64,000 bases of DNA from Branchinecta lynchi (GCA_023053575.1 JAKZAP010000021.1:1185501-1249500); one strand, 5' to 3'; positions 22,601-33,417 are shown, numbered from the stretch's first letter. Notes: a model not told the origin generated them from the letters alone. Translations and numbers: made by a program.

Positions 22601-23295
22601 ATCTACTCCGAAGGGATAGAATCTCTATGGCTTGAGGTGAAGCAGAAGCATCTTTGAAATCTTTTTTGAAGTCTGGAAAATTGACTCCTGAATTTTTCAT
22701 GAATCGACGCCAGCGAGGTGCGTAAATTGCAATCAAAGTGTTCCAACTCTTCGGAAGAAGTGGAAGAAAAAGATAATGAAAACCGGTCGATACTGTTTAA
22801 GTCACTTTTCATTGGGCGAACGGGGGACAAGAGAGGCGTCCACTGTGGATTGTATAGAGCCCTTGATTTCACATGGCACCATGGCTAGAGTTTCCATACG
22901 AGGGATTGACCTTACCTGACACCTTGGACCCTCTTATGCCTCCAGAGCCAGCCATGGCGTCAATGAATAGGTGCCAGTCTTCTCACTGGGGGACGCTGAC
23001 ATGACATTCTTCCACTTAGGTTGGTTCTGTGAATGTTTACAAGGCCATCTTGCGTGCGCGACGGATCTTTTATTTTCGTCCCCTTTCAATCTTTTCCTGT
23101 TTGCTACAGATTCCGTAGAGTTTTTGCTAGCCTGGATACCATATGACCGGCATAATAGTCGACAGTCAACTCATCTCAGGGGTTGATGCGGGGATCACTT
23201 ACGGCCATGGTTCCCTTCCTCTTTACTCATGTCGTCTAGGATCTCGTCCTTATGCCGTTCAGTCTTGGACACGCTCCTTTCAAATCATTCTTCAG
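22601..23295. other. Intron DNA, nothing recognised
   Basis: An 89-codon minus-strand frame (22603-22872) and two + frames (22971-23361) carry no motif known to me. Confidence 0.35.
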
Positions 23296-23399
23296 CACAC
23301 TTCATCTGGACCTTTGTTCAACGCTCTTGATCTCGACCGTTGTTCAACGTGCTTGATCTAGATCGTTGTTCAACGCGCTTCATCTAGACCTTCGTTTAA
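23296..23399 (+). repeat. 26-bp minisatellite, four units
   Basis: Units of exactly 26 bp such as CGCTCTTGATCTCGACCGTT+GTTCAA at 23296, 23322, 23348 and 23374, differing at a few positions. Confidence 0.85.
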
Positions 23400-23639
23400 C
23401 TCTCACTCATAAAAAAAACGAAAAGCAGAGATACAAACTTTCTAACTGGTATTTGTGACCTGCCTTATCAAGACTGAAGCGAACGCTTTGTTAGCGATGA
23501 CATGGGTATGGATTAAGTTGTTATGCTGCAAACGGATTTCGTTGTAGTTTTTGTACATTCGAGACTTCTTCCCTTAAAGTTGAATTCCCACCGACTGATT
23601 CTGAGTTCACGGACGAATGCTCGGATGAGCTCGGTGTGG

Positions 23640-23895
23640 ACAGCCTTATTTTTCGGATTCAACTGAAATTGACAAAATGATTAATTTTCGTACATGGCCT
23701 AGAGTTTTTGAATTTCCGCGCCTAGCAATATCATGCTCTGATATCGTCTCCGCCGACACGCCGTAAAGGTAATGAGAAACGACAACAAGAAAATGGCTTA
23801 TTTTTGAAGCGCTCTTTAGTGAAAGTCAGAAATTTGTATGTGTGAAGCATTTTATAAAAATTAAATCATACATAGTGCCCATTGTGCTTTAATAA
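23640..23895 (+). repeat. Dispersed repeat, copy 1 (inverse at 52995-53215)
   Basis: GATTAATTTTCGTACATGG, GATATCGTCTCCGCCGA and AGTGCCCATTGTGCTTTAA appear inverted at 52995-53215. It ends near CACAATGGGCACTA, possibly a terminal repeat. No coding capacity. Confidence 0.6.
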
Positions 23896-24362
23896 TCTTG
23901 GTGTCAACATTTACAGACTAAGAGATCAGATGCAAACACAAACAGACTACAACGAACACTACAAACATGCACAAACAGATAAAAGTACAGATACAAATAC
24001 GGACAGAAATACAGTTTAAGAAAGAGGCCTCGAGGTGGTTGTTACGATCTTTGACTGCGTCCGACTATGAAAGGATCTCCCCTAATAAAGTCTGAGTGAC
24101 TCTTCTTTCGACCAGCTTATAAATCAAGTAGACAGTCGTTATGAACTCAACAAAGCAGACACTACTCGCAGTTTCTTTGAGTTACGTAGTTCAGTGTTTT
24201 ATTACAATGATAAAAACTGTCACATATATTAGAAAAGTAATGAAGAGACGCAAAGGATGGAAATATAGTCTGAATGGGTTACAGTAATATAAACAAGAGC
24301 TGTTTTCCGTAGAGGTACTTTTGCCGTACATTGTCATTTTGATCATCTTTTGGTTGTTTCCC
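23896..24362. other. Intron DNA, nothing recognised
   Basis: No supported element; CAAACA-rich stretch at 23930-24010. Confidence 0.35.
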
Positions 24363-24660
24363 TTTTTGGGATCGTAAAACGTAAATGTTCTCCGTCTGTC
24401 CGTCCGTCTTTGAGCACGATAACTCTCGAAGAGAATGAGATATTTTGATGAAACATAGTGTGAGGATTCTTTGGGGCAAGGGACAGGTCAAGTTCCTAGA
24501 TGGGCCCCAAAGATGTATATTTAAGGGTGGAGGAGGGGTTTCAAATTAAAGGGCGAAAACAAATATTTTTCAAAAGCTAATGAGATAGTCGATTTAGTGG
24601 TAGAGAGACATGCTGAATCCGGAAAATTATTTTCTCGCCAGACAAGTAGATCCCCCAGAC
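24363..24660 (+). mobile_element. W-family element, partial
   Basis: Carries the family's early block: TTTTTGGGATCGTAAAACGT, GTCCGTCCGTCTTTGAGCAC, GATAACTCTCGAAG, ATATTTTGATGAAAC, GTGAGGATTCTTTGGGG, and one CAGACAAGTAG unit. The right end is missing. The remnant ends only about 25 bp before the exon c acceptor at 24686. Confidence 0.7.
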
Positions 24661-24686
24661 GAAACTAATCAGTTATTTCTTTGCAG

Positions 24687-24835
24687 GGATCGTAATGGAT
24701 GGTGATAGATCCCTGTATATTGCTGATGGCCGGACAATCAGGAAGGTTGACAACAGAGGTATAATTCAGACAATCGTTCATGCCGAAGATTTTCCCGATT
24801 TGTCGGCGTTCGGCTCAAGCTGCGCGGATCCTTCT
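24687..24835 (+). CDS. Ten: Teneurin exon c: NHL propeller
   Basis: Acceptor TTATTTCTTTGCAG, donor CTTCT|GTAAGT. Completes a split glycine codon from exon b and ends in phase 0; about 49 residues. It reads GIVMDGDRSLYIADGRTIRK then VDNRGIIQTI, matching the teneurin blade IAVDK.G.[20 protein letters not shown]. One cysteine (SSCADPS) remains near the end. The exon is bounded closely by mobile DNA: W family about 25 bp upstream, a LINE-B fragment 30 bp downstream. Confidence 0.92.
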
Positions 24836-24865
24836 GTAAGTCTTCAAGTTTAAGATCTTTTATGT

Positions 24866-25075
24866 CGTGTCGTTGAGAATTTTCTGGAAAAGGTTAAGGG
24901 AGGAGCGAACCCGTGGCTAGCCATCCTCTGCCAGTAGTTTTGTTTATGTACATAGTGTGTAAATACTGTTTATGATGTTCCATAGTGTGATTTCTCTTTT
25001 CTTTTTCATTTTCATACTCCGTTCCTAATTCCTTGTGAATTTTCGGATAATAAAAGTACTTACTTACTTAAATAT
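24866..25075 (+). mobile_element. LINE-B 3' fragment
   Basis: Nearly identical to the last 200 bp of LINE-B (59251-59460): CGTGTCGTTGAGAATTTTCT through TGCCAGTAG (stop), ATACTCCGTTCCTAATTCC, then TTCGGATAATAAAAGTACTT and TTAC repeats. Severely 5'-truncated, as usual for LINE copies. Confidence 0.9.
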
Positions 25076-25104
25076 TCTTTGAGCCCGAGCTGACTTTGAA
25101 ACAT

Positions 25105-25548
25105 TTACGTAGTATGTAACAATAAAGTAAGTAAGTAAGTAAGTTTATTCAAACAATGTTTACAACGGATACGTCAGCTATGATTCTTCATCAGCGATAT
25201 TTCGGCCCTTCTTGGCAAGGGTCCTCGTCAGGCTGTCAATCCTCTGGTTCAACTTCGGGGAAGGAAACAAACCTGTAATCCTTTCCTTCCGGCCAAGTTG
25301 GATAATTGTCTGCATGTCTGGGCTGTGAAAGTTCCGTACTTCGTAGATACATATTCTTTGAGCCCAAGCTGACTTTACAGGTTTGTTTCCTTCCCCGAAT
25401 TTGAACCAGAGGATTGACAGCCTGACAAGGACCCTTGCCAAGAAGGGCCGAAATATCGCTGATGAAGAATCATAGCTGACGTATCCGTTGTAAACATTGT
25501 TTGAATAAACTTACATACTTACTTACTTTATTGTTACATACTACGTAT
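25105..25548. repeat. Palindromic pair of R1 elements
   Basis: Left arm 25105-25276 and right arm 25378-25548 are inverted copies including their tails and about 20 bp beyond: ACGTAGTATGTAACAATAAA on the left, TTTATTGTTACATACTACGT on the right. Each arm ends an open frame in TRTLAKKGRNIADEES then stop, followed by GTATCCGTTGTAAACATTG, TTTGAATAAACTTA and TTAC repeats. A shared LINE-like 3' end duplicated in inverted orientation best explains it. Confidence 0.8.
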
Positions 25549-26094
25549 AGCTTCATTTTCTGAAACATTAAATGATACGGACCGACTAAAAATTATACGG
25601 ATTTGCTTTAAATTCGCAAAATACATTCTTTGTGTTCCTACCTGGTCGCTCAGTACCACATGACCAACAAATGCGATACCGACATCGTTGGTCCGACTCG
25701 GAAGCTCGACCAGCTATGTCAACGACTAAAATGCAATCAGAGTGGACATGGGTGGCAACGGATTATTGTTTGACATACAGTGAAAACTTCTTTCAAAAAA
25801 CGCAAATATTAATCTACTTGACCTTGCTGCATTTTCAATCTACAGTGATAAAAGATGGTAACGTCGACTTTACTGGATTAAGGCCCTGTAGCCTATCTTA
25901 CACTCTTCTATACAAAGTACTACGATGTCTAACACTTCAGTGAGACTGAGAAAATTTATCTATATCCCGTAGAATACACTAGTTTGATTACTTCGCAATA
26001 TACCACCCGCGTTTCTTCTGCGTAGATGATCGTGAAGATCTAACGACGATTTATGCAGCTCGTCCCTGAACCAATCTTACTACTAAGGTGTAAT
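25549..26094. other. Intron DNA with an inverted pair
   Basis: The stretch 25790-25860 (TTTTCAATCTACAGTGATAA area) appears inverted at 26395-26465, and GTCCCTGAACCAATCTTACT (26063) recurs directly at 26237, so 25780-26480 is a rearranged repeat. No exon seen. Confidence 0.5.
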
Positions 26095-26235
26095 AAGTAA
26101 GTAATTTATTTATAACCCGCCGTTTTCAGAAAGCGGAGTAAATGAAGAAAGTAAATAAAACACATAAACATACACAAAAAGACACTTAATTTCAATCGTC
26201 GGCCAGGAAGCTATCTGACCGTCAGTGTACAACAT
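26095..26235 (-). mobile_element. LINE 3' end, minus strand, TTAC tail
   Basis: AATAAGTAAGTAATTTATTT then ATAACCCGCCGTTTTCAGAA: the inverse of the 3' end at 39997-40127, including GACACTTAATTTCAATCGTC and GGCCAGGAAGC. A truncated copy of the same LINE family. Confidence 0.8.
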
Positions 26236-26944
26236 CGTCCCTGAACCAATCTTTCTCGGAGCCATGTTCTAATGTGGCGTTGAGGCCTTGTTAGCAATAT
26301 CGAAATGTCTGTTACGACCCTTCGAACCACTGGGTACCATTCCTGTATTTTCTATTGAGTGGAAAGATCATTGCAGCTGTACCGGCCTTGTTCGTTACAA
26401 TCTTTTATCACTGTAGATGGAAAATGCAGCAAGGTCAAGTAGATTAATATGTGCGTTTTTTGAAAGAAGTGTTCACTGTGAAACCTGATTTATCCAAGTA
26501 TAAATTAACGAAGAAGAAATTAACAATGTAGAAATCTCCCTATAATTATTAAGTGCTAAACACGTGATTATTTAATCATTAGTGACACCAGAAAGAATTC
26601 AGTTTATTCCTGGTCTTTGAATCGAAAATATTGTATTAGAATGTGATTTCAAAGAAGTTGTGAAAATAATTTGTCGAAAACGTGTTGATGCTGAGTAATT
26701 TTTGTGAATAGTTTGTTGACAACATGGCCTATTGGACGCCATCTCTCTGATTTGCCCTATAATTTTCTTTGTTGTTTGATCTTTTTCTGTGGTTTTTCTA
26801 CTTTCCTTCTGTGATTTGACTTTTGTTTTCTTTGTTGTGTGATGTTTTTCTGTGCTTTTCTACTTTCTGACTTATATACTCCATCTACTCCATCATATTT
26901 TCTTTCGTGTGCGATGGGTGAAAAATAAACATTCCATTACATAA
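26236..26944. other. Intron DNA, mostly unassigned
   Basis: Near 26870-26945 TACTCCATCTACTCCATC and GTGAAAAATAAACATTCC may be another LINE 3' end. Otherwise nothing recognised. Confidence 0.35.
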
Positions 26945-27299
26945 CAGCCGCTAACATAAACAAAATCTACTTATTTAAACAAAGTCCCAAGGGCTTTGCA
27001 ATGGCCCGTTGGTTGGGAAACATGTATCACATACAAAATAACTTTCTTTTAAAGTTGAAACGAAAAGGGCCGAGATAGGACACTCTAGTGACCCATGGGA
27101 TTTTTAAGTCCGATCATACCGACTACTCAAAATTTCTTTAGAGTTATTTAGAGGCGAAAGCCTTTTCTCTTGCTTTGTATTATTAAAATTATTATATTTG
27201 ATAATTAACACTAAGGTAAACAAAATCTACTTATTTAAACAAAATCCCAAGGGCTCTGGAATTGGGAAACAGGTGTCACAAGCAAAATAACCTTCTTTT
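26945..27299. repeat. Duplicated segment beside MITE-P copies
   Basis: AACAAAATCTACTTATTTAA, CCCAAGGGCT and GATAGGACACTCTAGTG at 26957-27190 recur at 27218-27420. The second copy runs into the left end of the minus-oriented MITE-P. Confidence 0.65.
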
Positions 27300-27800
27300 A
27301 AAGTTTAACTGAAAACGACCGAGATAGGACATTCTAGTGGCCCATGGGATTTTAAACCCTGATCAGTTCGGCTGCTCAAATTTAGAGTTATTTAGAGTCG
27401 AAAGCCTTTTCTCTTGATTTGCATTATCACTTATTCACTTAAACAGGCTTGAAAACCCGATGAAAATGCGTTACTTTGTTGCTCTTATATTCACGAATAA
27501 TTTTCATATAGTGGACTTTCCCTGTCGGATGTAGTGCCTCTATGCACTTACACCTGTGTTGTATGCTTGACGAAAAATAAGTGTTCATCAATGAGCTCAC
27601 TTTCAGCTTCTTGATCACTTTTCACTAAAAAGCCGCGTTTTTGTTGGGATTCAAATTTTCCGCGTCGTAGTAGAACTTTACATAGTACTTTACGGCCGTA
27701 GATATTCTGAATGGCGCAAAGAAAAAGAATTTCAGTAACACAATCCAAAGAATGCAGTGTATTCAGCTGAATGATACAACAATAAGTTAGCTTTTTAATT
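27300..27800 (-). mobile_element. MITE-P copy 2, minus orientation
   Basis: Begins AGTTTAACTGAAAA and ends near CTTTTTAATTAAAGTTT. The interior (CACTTATTCACTTAAACAGG, CGTTACTTTGTTGC, TTTCCGCGTCGTAGTAGAA) is the inverse of copy 3. Segment 27345-27420 looks inserted relative to other copies. Confidence 0.65.
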
Positions 27801-27802
27801 AA

Positions 27803-28267
27803 AGTTTAACTGAAAAGCCAACTCATTTTTGTATCATTTAACATAACACACTGCTTTGTTTGGATTGTGGCTTTTCTTCTTTGGATCTTTTTTCATTTTT
27901 CACTATTTGCTGTATATTGACGTTCAGAATATCTACGTCCGTCCTCACAACGAAAAATTCTACTATGACGCGGAAAATTTGAAGCTCAATACAAATGCGA
28001 CTTTTCAGTGGCCAGTGATGATCTCGCGGAAGATAGCTCACTGGGTGAAAAAGTATTTTTCGTAAATTATTTTTGTCAAGCCTACAACACAGGTACAAGC
28101 GCATAGAGGTACCACAAATCCGACAGGGAAATTCCACTTTAGGAGAATCGATTATTCGTGAATCGCGAAGCAACGAAGTAACGCAACTGTATCGGGTCCT
28201 CAAGCCTCTTCAAGTGAGTCAGTGATGGGTAACCAGATTGTCCTCTCAGCCCTTTTCAGTTAAACTT
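27803..28267 (+). mobile_element. MITE-P copy 3, TTAA-flanked
   Basis: AGTTTAACTGAAAAGCC at the left, GCCCTTTTCAGTTAAACT at the right, with TTAA on each side (27799-27802 and 28268-28271). It sits head-to-head against copy 2. Best-preserved member of the family. Confidence 0.75.
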
Positions 28268-28271
28268 TAAA

Positions 28272-28837
28272 CTTTAAAGCAGGTCTGAAGGGTACAGCTA
28301 TGATGATTTTACTTTTCGTATTCGCTTTGTCCCGGTCCATCTAGTTAAGAGAAAATTACAGGACCTTGCTTTTACCTTTAAAGCAGAACTGAAAACTGGT
28401 AAAATTCCGTTATTTGCCTTCTCAACAACAAGTCATCATCACTCCGCCAACTCTCGATTTTCCTTTCATATTTGTTTGCATGGTTTTACTCACTAGCCAA
28501 ATCTAATTTTCCTATGTGCCGTCTTTTAACGATCTTGCCTCTCGCGTTATTTGTGATTGGTTCAGCCGGACTTACCAATCAGAGAAAAGTTTGTTGGCGA
28601 TATTAGTTAATATTGTGCGTAATAGAGTCGCGTTATATTGGATGTGTTTTGTTGGAGTTTCACCCTTGTTTTTCTAATTCGTCGAAACTTTTTGCTTCGT
28701 ACTGGCTTCGAAACTTTTTAACTTTCCATTTCAGATAATGTAGTTTCATAACTAAAACAAAGTACGCCAGACTGCAGTGAAACTACACAGAAAATAAACC
28801 CGAAAAAACGCAACGCCTAAAAGATGCCTAGTGAGTT
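28272..28837. other. Intron DNA, nothing recognised
   Basis: No exon or element end supported. Confidence 0.35.
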
Positions 28838-29886
28838 TTAGGGATCCCAAAACGTAAGTGGAGGGATACCTATGACATCGTAAAAGTTGTCCGTCCGTCC
28901 GCCTGTTCGTCTGTTAGCACGATAACTCTCGAAGGGTATGAGATATTTTGATGAAACTTCGTGTGAGGATTCTTTGGGTCAAGGGTAAGGTCAAATTCGT
29001 AGGTAGGCTCTGTAGCCCTACATTTAGGGGGGAGGGGAGTGGGTTCAAATTAAGGGGCAAACAAAATATGTTTAAACAGCTAATGTGATAGTCGATTATG
29101 GGGTGAGAACACATGCTGACCACGAATATGCACAACATTTTCTCGTCCGACAAGAAGTTCGCCCGGAATCCGGCAAAAAACGGAAAGTAGGTTAAAACTA
29201 AAAGTTTCATTCGAAGTTGATTAAATGTTTAATGTAGGGGTAAGAAAACATGATGAAAACTATTTTCTTGCCGGACGAGTAGTTTGTCCGGAATCCGGCT
29301 AAAACCGGAAAGTAGGTCAAAAGTAAAAGTTTGATTTGAAGTTGATGAAATGATCGATTTAGTGATAAGCAGACATGCTGAACACTTATGCGAAAAGCAT
29401 TTTCTTCCCGGACAACTAATTTGCCCGAAATCGAGGCAAAACCGGATTTTTTTTCTAAAGTAGTAAGTTTTATTTGAAGTTGATTAGATGACAGAGTTAG
29501 GGGTAAGAAGAGACGCTGAGTCTGTATATGACAATCATTTTTTAACCCGACATATAATTCTTCCAGAATCCGGTTGTTACCGTTACTGTTTAGAGTTTTA
29601 TTTGAAATTGATCAGATGTGCTTTACAGGGATAAGGAGATACCGTACGCTGAAGTCGATTCTGAATTTTCTTTTTTTGCTGGACAAGTAGTTCGCTCGGA
29701 ATTCGGCCGAAACCGAACATTTGGCAGAAGTGAGGCAGGAATTTCGATCAGTATCGTCAAAATAGATATAATGGAGGTATATCTGAACTTGGTTTTCTCT
29801 AATGATTAGCCTGGCGAAGACAAGACCCAGTTGTCTGGTTCAAATATTAGATTTTTGGGATCCCATCGAAACCGTAGGTCTTGTTA
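28838..29886 (+). mobile_element. W-family element, copy 1
   Basis: Starts TTTTAGGGATCCCAAAACGT and ends TTTTGGGATCCCATCGAAAC then GGTCTTGTTAG. Inside are about four diverged units of 120-150 bp, each with a CCGGACAAGTAGTTCGYCCGGAATCCGG-type core split over about 29145, 29270, 29405, 29555 and 29685 (ends TCCGGAC and GTCCGGA are mutually inverse). No transposase is visible. Other members: 24363, 39737, 43698 (minus), 48667 and 49251 (minus). Confidence 0.75.
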
Positions 29887-30050
29887 GAGTGGAGAGAGAT
29901 CATGAGAGTTAATGGCTAGTAGCTGGACCGTCGTTTTTTTTTTTTCAGCCAGAGAATCATAACGGAAATATGAAGCAGCTGTATCTAGTGGAAAACTGGA
30001 CAAGCTCTTCGGCGAAAGGTGAACCGTTCTAAGAGTTATTTCCCTTTCAG

Positions 30051-30683
30051 ACTTTGGTTCACTGGCCCACGAAAATTGCCGTTAACCCCCTGGATAACCT
30101 CCTCTACTGGTCCGACCGCAATTCCATCTACAAGCTGGTCGAAAACAAGATCCTTCTAGTATCCGGTCTCCCTGATTTCTGTGCGACGCCTTTGACCCGG
30201 AAAGCCCCCACGCGAATTGGGAACATTATCGACTTCGCTATTGCTCCCTCCGGTCGTATCGTTATTGCCACCTTAAAAGGGGAAACTGGTCTATATGAAG
30301 TCAGTACTCGTGGTGACATCTCAGAGATGAAATGCGCTAGTGATACGTATCAGTATATTTTCGAGTCGAATATCACCACCGTTCAGCCAAACCTGGCATT
30401 GACCGATTCGACCCCATGCCGACAGCGCATTTCTTCAATAGCCATCGCCCCCGATAATTCGATATATATTAGCGATAGCAAACGGCTCAAATTGTATCAG
30501 TTGATCGCGCCGATACCCAACCCCGATAGCAATGGGGAGTATACCATACGCTGGCCGAAAACGAATGAACTCTTTGTGTTTAATCGATATGGGCATCATA
30601 TCGGGACGAGGTGTTTGCTGACGGATCGAGCCAAGTATGTGTTCGTGTACAACAAGAATACAAGCCTGGGCAAATTGACTATG
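30051..30683 (+). CDS. Ten: Teneurin exon d: last NHL blades and start of YD shell
   Basis: Acceptor TTATTTCCCTTTCAG, donor GACTATG|GTAAGT; phase 0 on both sides, 211 residues. LVHWPTKIAVNPLDNLLYWS corresponds to the teneurin blade reading L.WPTDLA.NPMDN..Y; a further blade gives ISSIAIAPDNSIYISDSKRL. After this RWPKTNELFVFNRYGHH matches the entry into the YD region (ELYIFD..G.H). Unlike typical teneurins, the cysteine-rich stretch between the two blades is much reduced, with only scattered cysteines (FCATP, MKCAS, TPCRQ). The frame is open throughout. Confidence 0.93.
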
Positions 30684-30801
30684 GTAAGTGTTGCTAATCA
30701 GTCACTCAATTTTAACAAATGAACAAGTTGTCCTAGCAGAACCAATTCATTGTTGGCCAAGGAGACCAGGAGCGTGTTCAACCCTTTTAACAGTTGCAAC
30801 T

Positions 30802-31148
30802 ACACTGTCAGAAGTTTCATAACAGATAACAAAAGGATGCGAGGTTTCAACAGAAAATGCGTTATAGATAACACTTCAGATGTTATCTGTTGTGTTTCAA
30901 AATGTTATTCATAACATTCAGATAATAATCTTCCTGATAATAATCAGGAAGAACCTAAAAACCACCAAAAAGTATCTGCTGAGTTTTCCGACATCATGAC
31001 GGTAAAGAATAAAGTCAGTAGTTGCTGTTTTGGCTGTTTTTTTTTCTCTTCCTGCCAATGTCTGTTCTGCATAAGATTTCATGCATAACTTTTCAAACGC
31101 AACAGATAACATCCCAAGTGTTATCTGTTATGAAACTTCTGACAGTGT
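30802..31148. mobile_element. MITE-D copy 1 (CACTGTCAGAAGTTTCATAA ends)
   Basis: Inverted ends of roughly 30 bp: CACTGTCAGAAGTTTCATAA then CAGATAACA, and TGTTATCTG then TTATGAAACTTCTGACAGTG. Relatives at 42012-42486 and partly at 33195-33345. Non-coding. Target duplication unclear. Confidence 0.75.
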
Positions 31149-31865
31149 CAGTGTATCAGTTATCATTTTCGTTCCAGCGTCGTTAAAAGTTACTACTCTG
31201 TAGTAACTCTCTGTGAGTTACTACAGTGTATGAGATTGTGTGATGTGATGAGATTGGCCGGATTAGCCCCTGGCATGATATTTTTTGGTGAAAATAGAAA
31301 AATGAGTTCCAGCCTTGATGCCAAGAAGGCATAATTCGTGACGGCATGCATAGTAATTAACTACGGTAAGTAGGGTGGAACACCATGGAACATGCCCCAG
31401 GCATGGTTGCCACATGTCGCACGATAGTGTGAGTTGTCACTCTATTTTGTTTTTGTCACTCTTGTCCTACGTAGGACATAAAAATCACTCTATTTAAGAA
31501 AATGACCAAATGTATCATTTTTGCAGCAGGGATTCCGACCAAAATTGGCTATTTCAAGTTTTTGTTCATGAAAGTAAAATTAAGATGTGTCGTTTTTACA
31601 GGGGCGATTCAGAAAAGTGAACATTTCATGAAAATAAATTTCACTCTCAGTTCACTCCCTGTTTTGGTACTCTCTGTTTTGGTTCAAAAGTCACTCTCTA
31701 AAAATTGTTGATGTGGCACCCTGTCTCCAGGTTGCCAACTCGAAAACTGGTGGGCCATCGTAAAAAAAAAAGGATCTTAATCCTGTATGCAGCTTCTGTC
31801 ACTTGTGCCCGAAGATGGGACAACTGCTGGCTGGATTTAGTCCACGAGCTGGGCGCGATATATCA
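31149..31865. other. Intron DNA, nothing recognised
   Basis: Contains small inverted motifs such as GTTACTACTCTGTAGTAAC at 31190-31210 and TCCTACGTAGGA at 31464. No exon. Confidence 0.4.
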
Positions 31866-32270
31866 ATCAATCAATTTATTGGTCAATCACCGCACACCAG
31901 GTTCATACGGTATATTTACAGTGGACATTACAAATTTACTAATACAAGGAAAGAAAGAGATGCTGGGGAAAACAAATATTTGAAACCTGACTAGATGAAT
32001 GCGCAGGTTACGTCAAAACGCAATTGGCAGCGCTCCTCTCAGACCGACGCACCGGCAACGGGAGGAGACGGATGATGAAAAGGCTCATCTGGACCCTTGG
32101 GACGAGACTCCGTACTTCCCCTTAAATTTGAAATAAAATTAATAAAAATGTGTCGGGTCCTGCCTATAGAGTGGTTTCCTACCCATGTGAATGGAACACA
32201 GTCTTTGCAACAAAGTTCATTGGGCCGGACAGTTCTATTGAAGCGCACTTTTCTCCCTAGTACCGAAAGC
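31866..32270 (-). mobile_element. Probable LINE 3' end, minus strand, TTGA tail
   Basis: Starts ATCAATCAATCAATTTATTG, the inverse of a TTGA-repeat tail after AATAAA, as at 10670-10690. The body has no recognised coding motif. Confidence 0.45.
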
Positions 32271-32287
32271 TGGGTGAACAAACTAAT

Positions 32288-32962
32288 AATAATAATAATA
32301 ATAGATTTATTACCCATCATAATACACAAACGTAAAAAAAGGCGGAGTAATTAAATGAAGAAGAAGAACAAGAAGAAGAAACAATGAAAGAAAAGAACAT
32401 TACTGTCAACAGAAATAATGGAAAGAGAAAAAAAAACTTAAAGAGAAAACCACACGCACTGACAGAATTTACACTGAGTAAAGCATCTGCTGAGCTAAGG
32501 TGCGCTTAAAGCGCTCTCGCCTTTCCCGAATAAGAGATAGAGGTCTTGCTACTACATACTTCGAAGACAATCTGCTATTACTTGTCCAAGGTGGAACCCT
32601 CAGCAGATACTTTACGTATTTGTAAAAAGATTTACGAACGTCTTTCAAATTTGAGCAAGAAAACAGCTTCCAAAAAGGAGCCAAAGCAATAACGTGTGGA
32701 ACTACAAAGGAAGTGTACATTTTAGCAAGAATAAATCTATTAAATTTCAATTTCATAGAAACAAGGATTCCGTATGCTTTACGAGCTTTATCACGAAGAA
32801 ATGTTTTTAGAAGCGAACGGGTGGCATGGATACTGGTTCCAAGAGGTAGACCCAAGTACGTCAGAGACTCCTTGGGTTGCACGGCTGGCCACCAGTATCC
32901 ACTTTTACCACATCAGAACGACCCAAAAATCATAACTTCAGTACTATTGTCACAAGCATAGT
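32288..32962 (-). pseudogene. LINE (LINE-B relative), 5'-truncated, minus strand
   Basis: On the minus strand the frame 32882-32469 reads LTYLGLPLGTSIHATRSLL, PHVIALAPFWKLFS and LLRVPPWTSNSRL, paralogous to LINE-B's ITYLGLPIGRSLHSTATLL and LLRLPPWTRNSYI. Upstream, STEVMIFGSF continues to about 32962 but is broken by a stop. The 3' end has TACTCCGCCTTTTTTTACG-like sequence and a tail of TTA repeats (AATAATAATAAT in + orientation at 32281-32303). Confidence 0.85.
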
Positions 32963-33417
32963 GATGCTTCAAGTGAGGGATGGAATGAATGGGTAGGTGC
33001 CGAGGTTTAACGTAGTGGGCTTGCGTAGAGTTTGCGTTTAAACGCATTTTTCTCCCTAGTACCGACAGCTCGGATGTATGTATATATAGTCACAAGCATC
33101 CACTTTCTGAAGTTTGATTACAGGTAACAACTGTTTGCGCTTGTTTAACGTTATGATAATAGAGCTTGTATGGCCTTTTGGAATGTTATCTTTCAGGAAA
33201 ATACCCTTAAAACGGTGTTAAAAACTGAAACTGAACAGAAGTTTTGTCTCGAAACATAACACTTAAAAGGCTCATAACAGATATATTATCATAAAGTTTA
33301 ACACGAGCATGTGCAAGCATGTGTTATCTGTTATCCAACTTGGAGTGCAACCGATGAAAATTCTTTGACTTTGTAGTTATAAAAGGCGGTAATTCCTTTA
33401 GATCAAATTCAACTGAT
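32963..33417. other. Intron DNA with MITE-D remnant
   Basis: CTTTTCTCCCTAGTACCGA-like phrases occur on both sides of the minus LINE (32248 and 33044). At 33195-33345 AACATAACACTTAAAAGG and GTGTTATCTGTTATCC suggest a decayed MITE-D. Confidence 0.45.
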
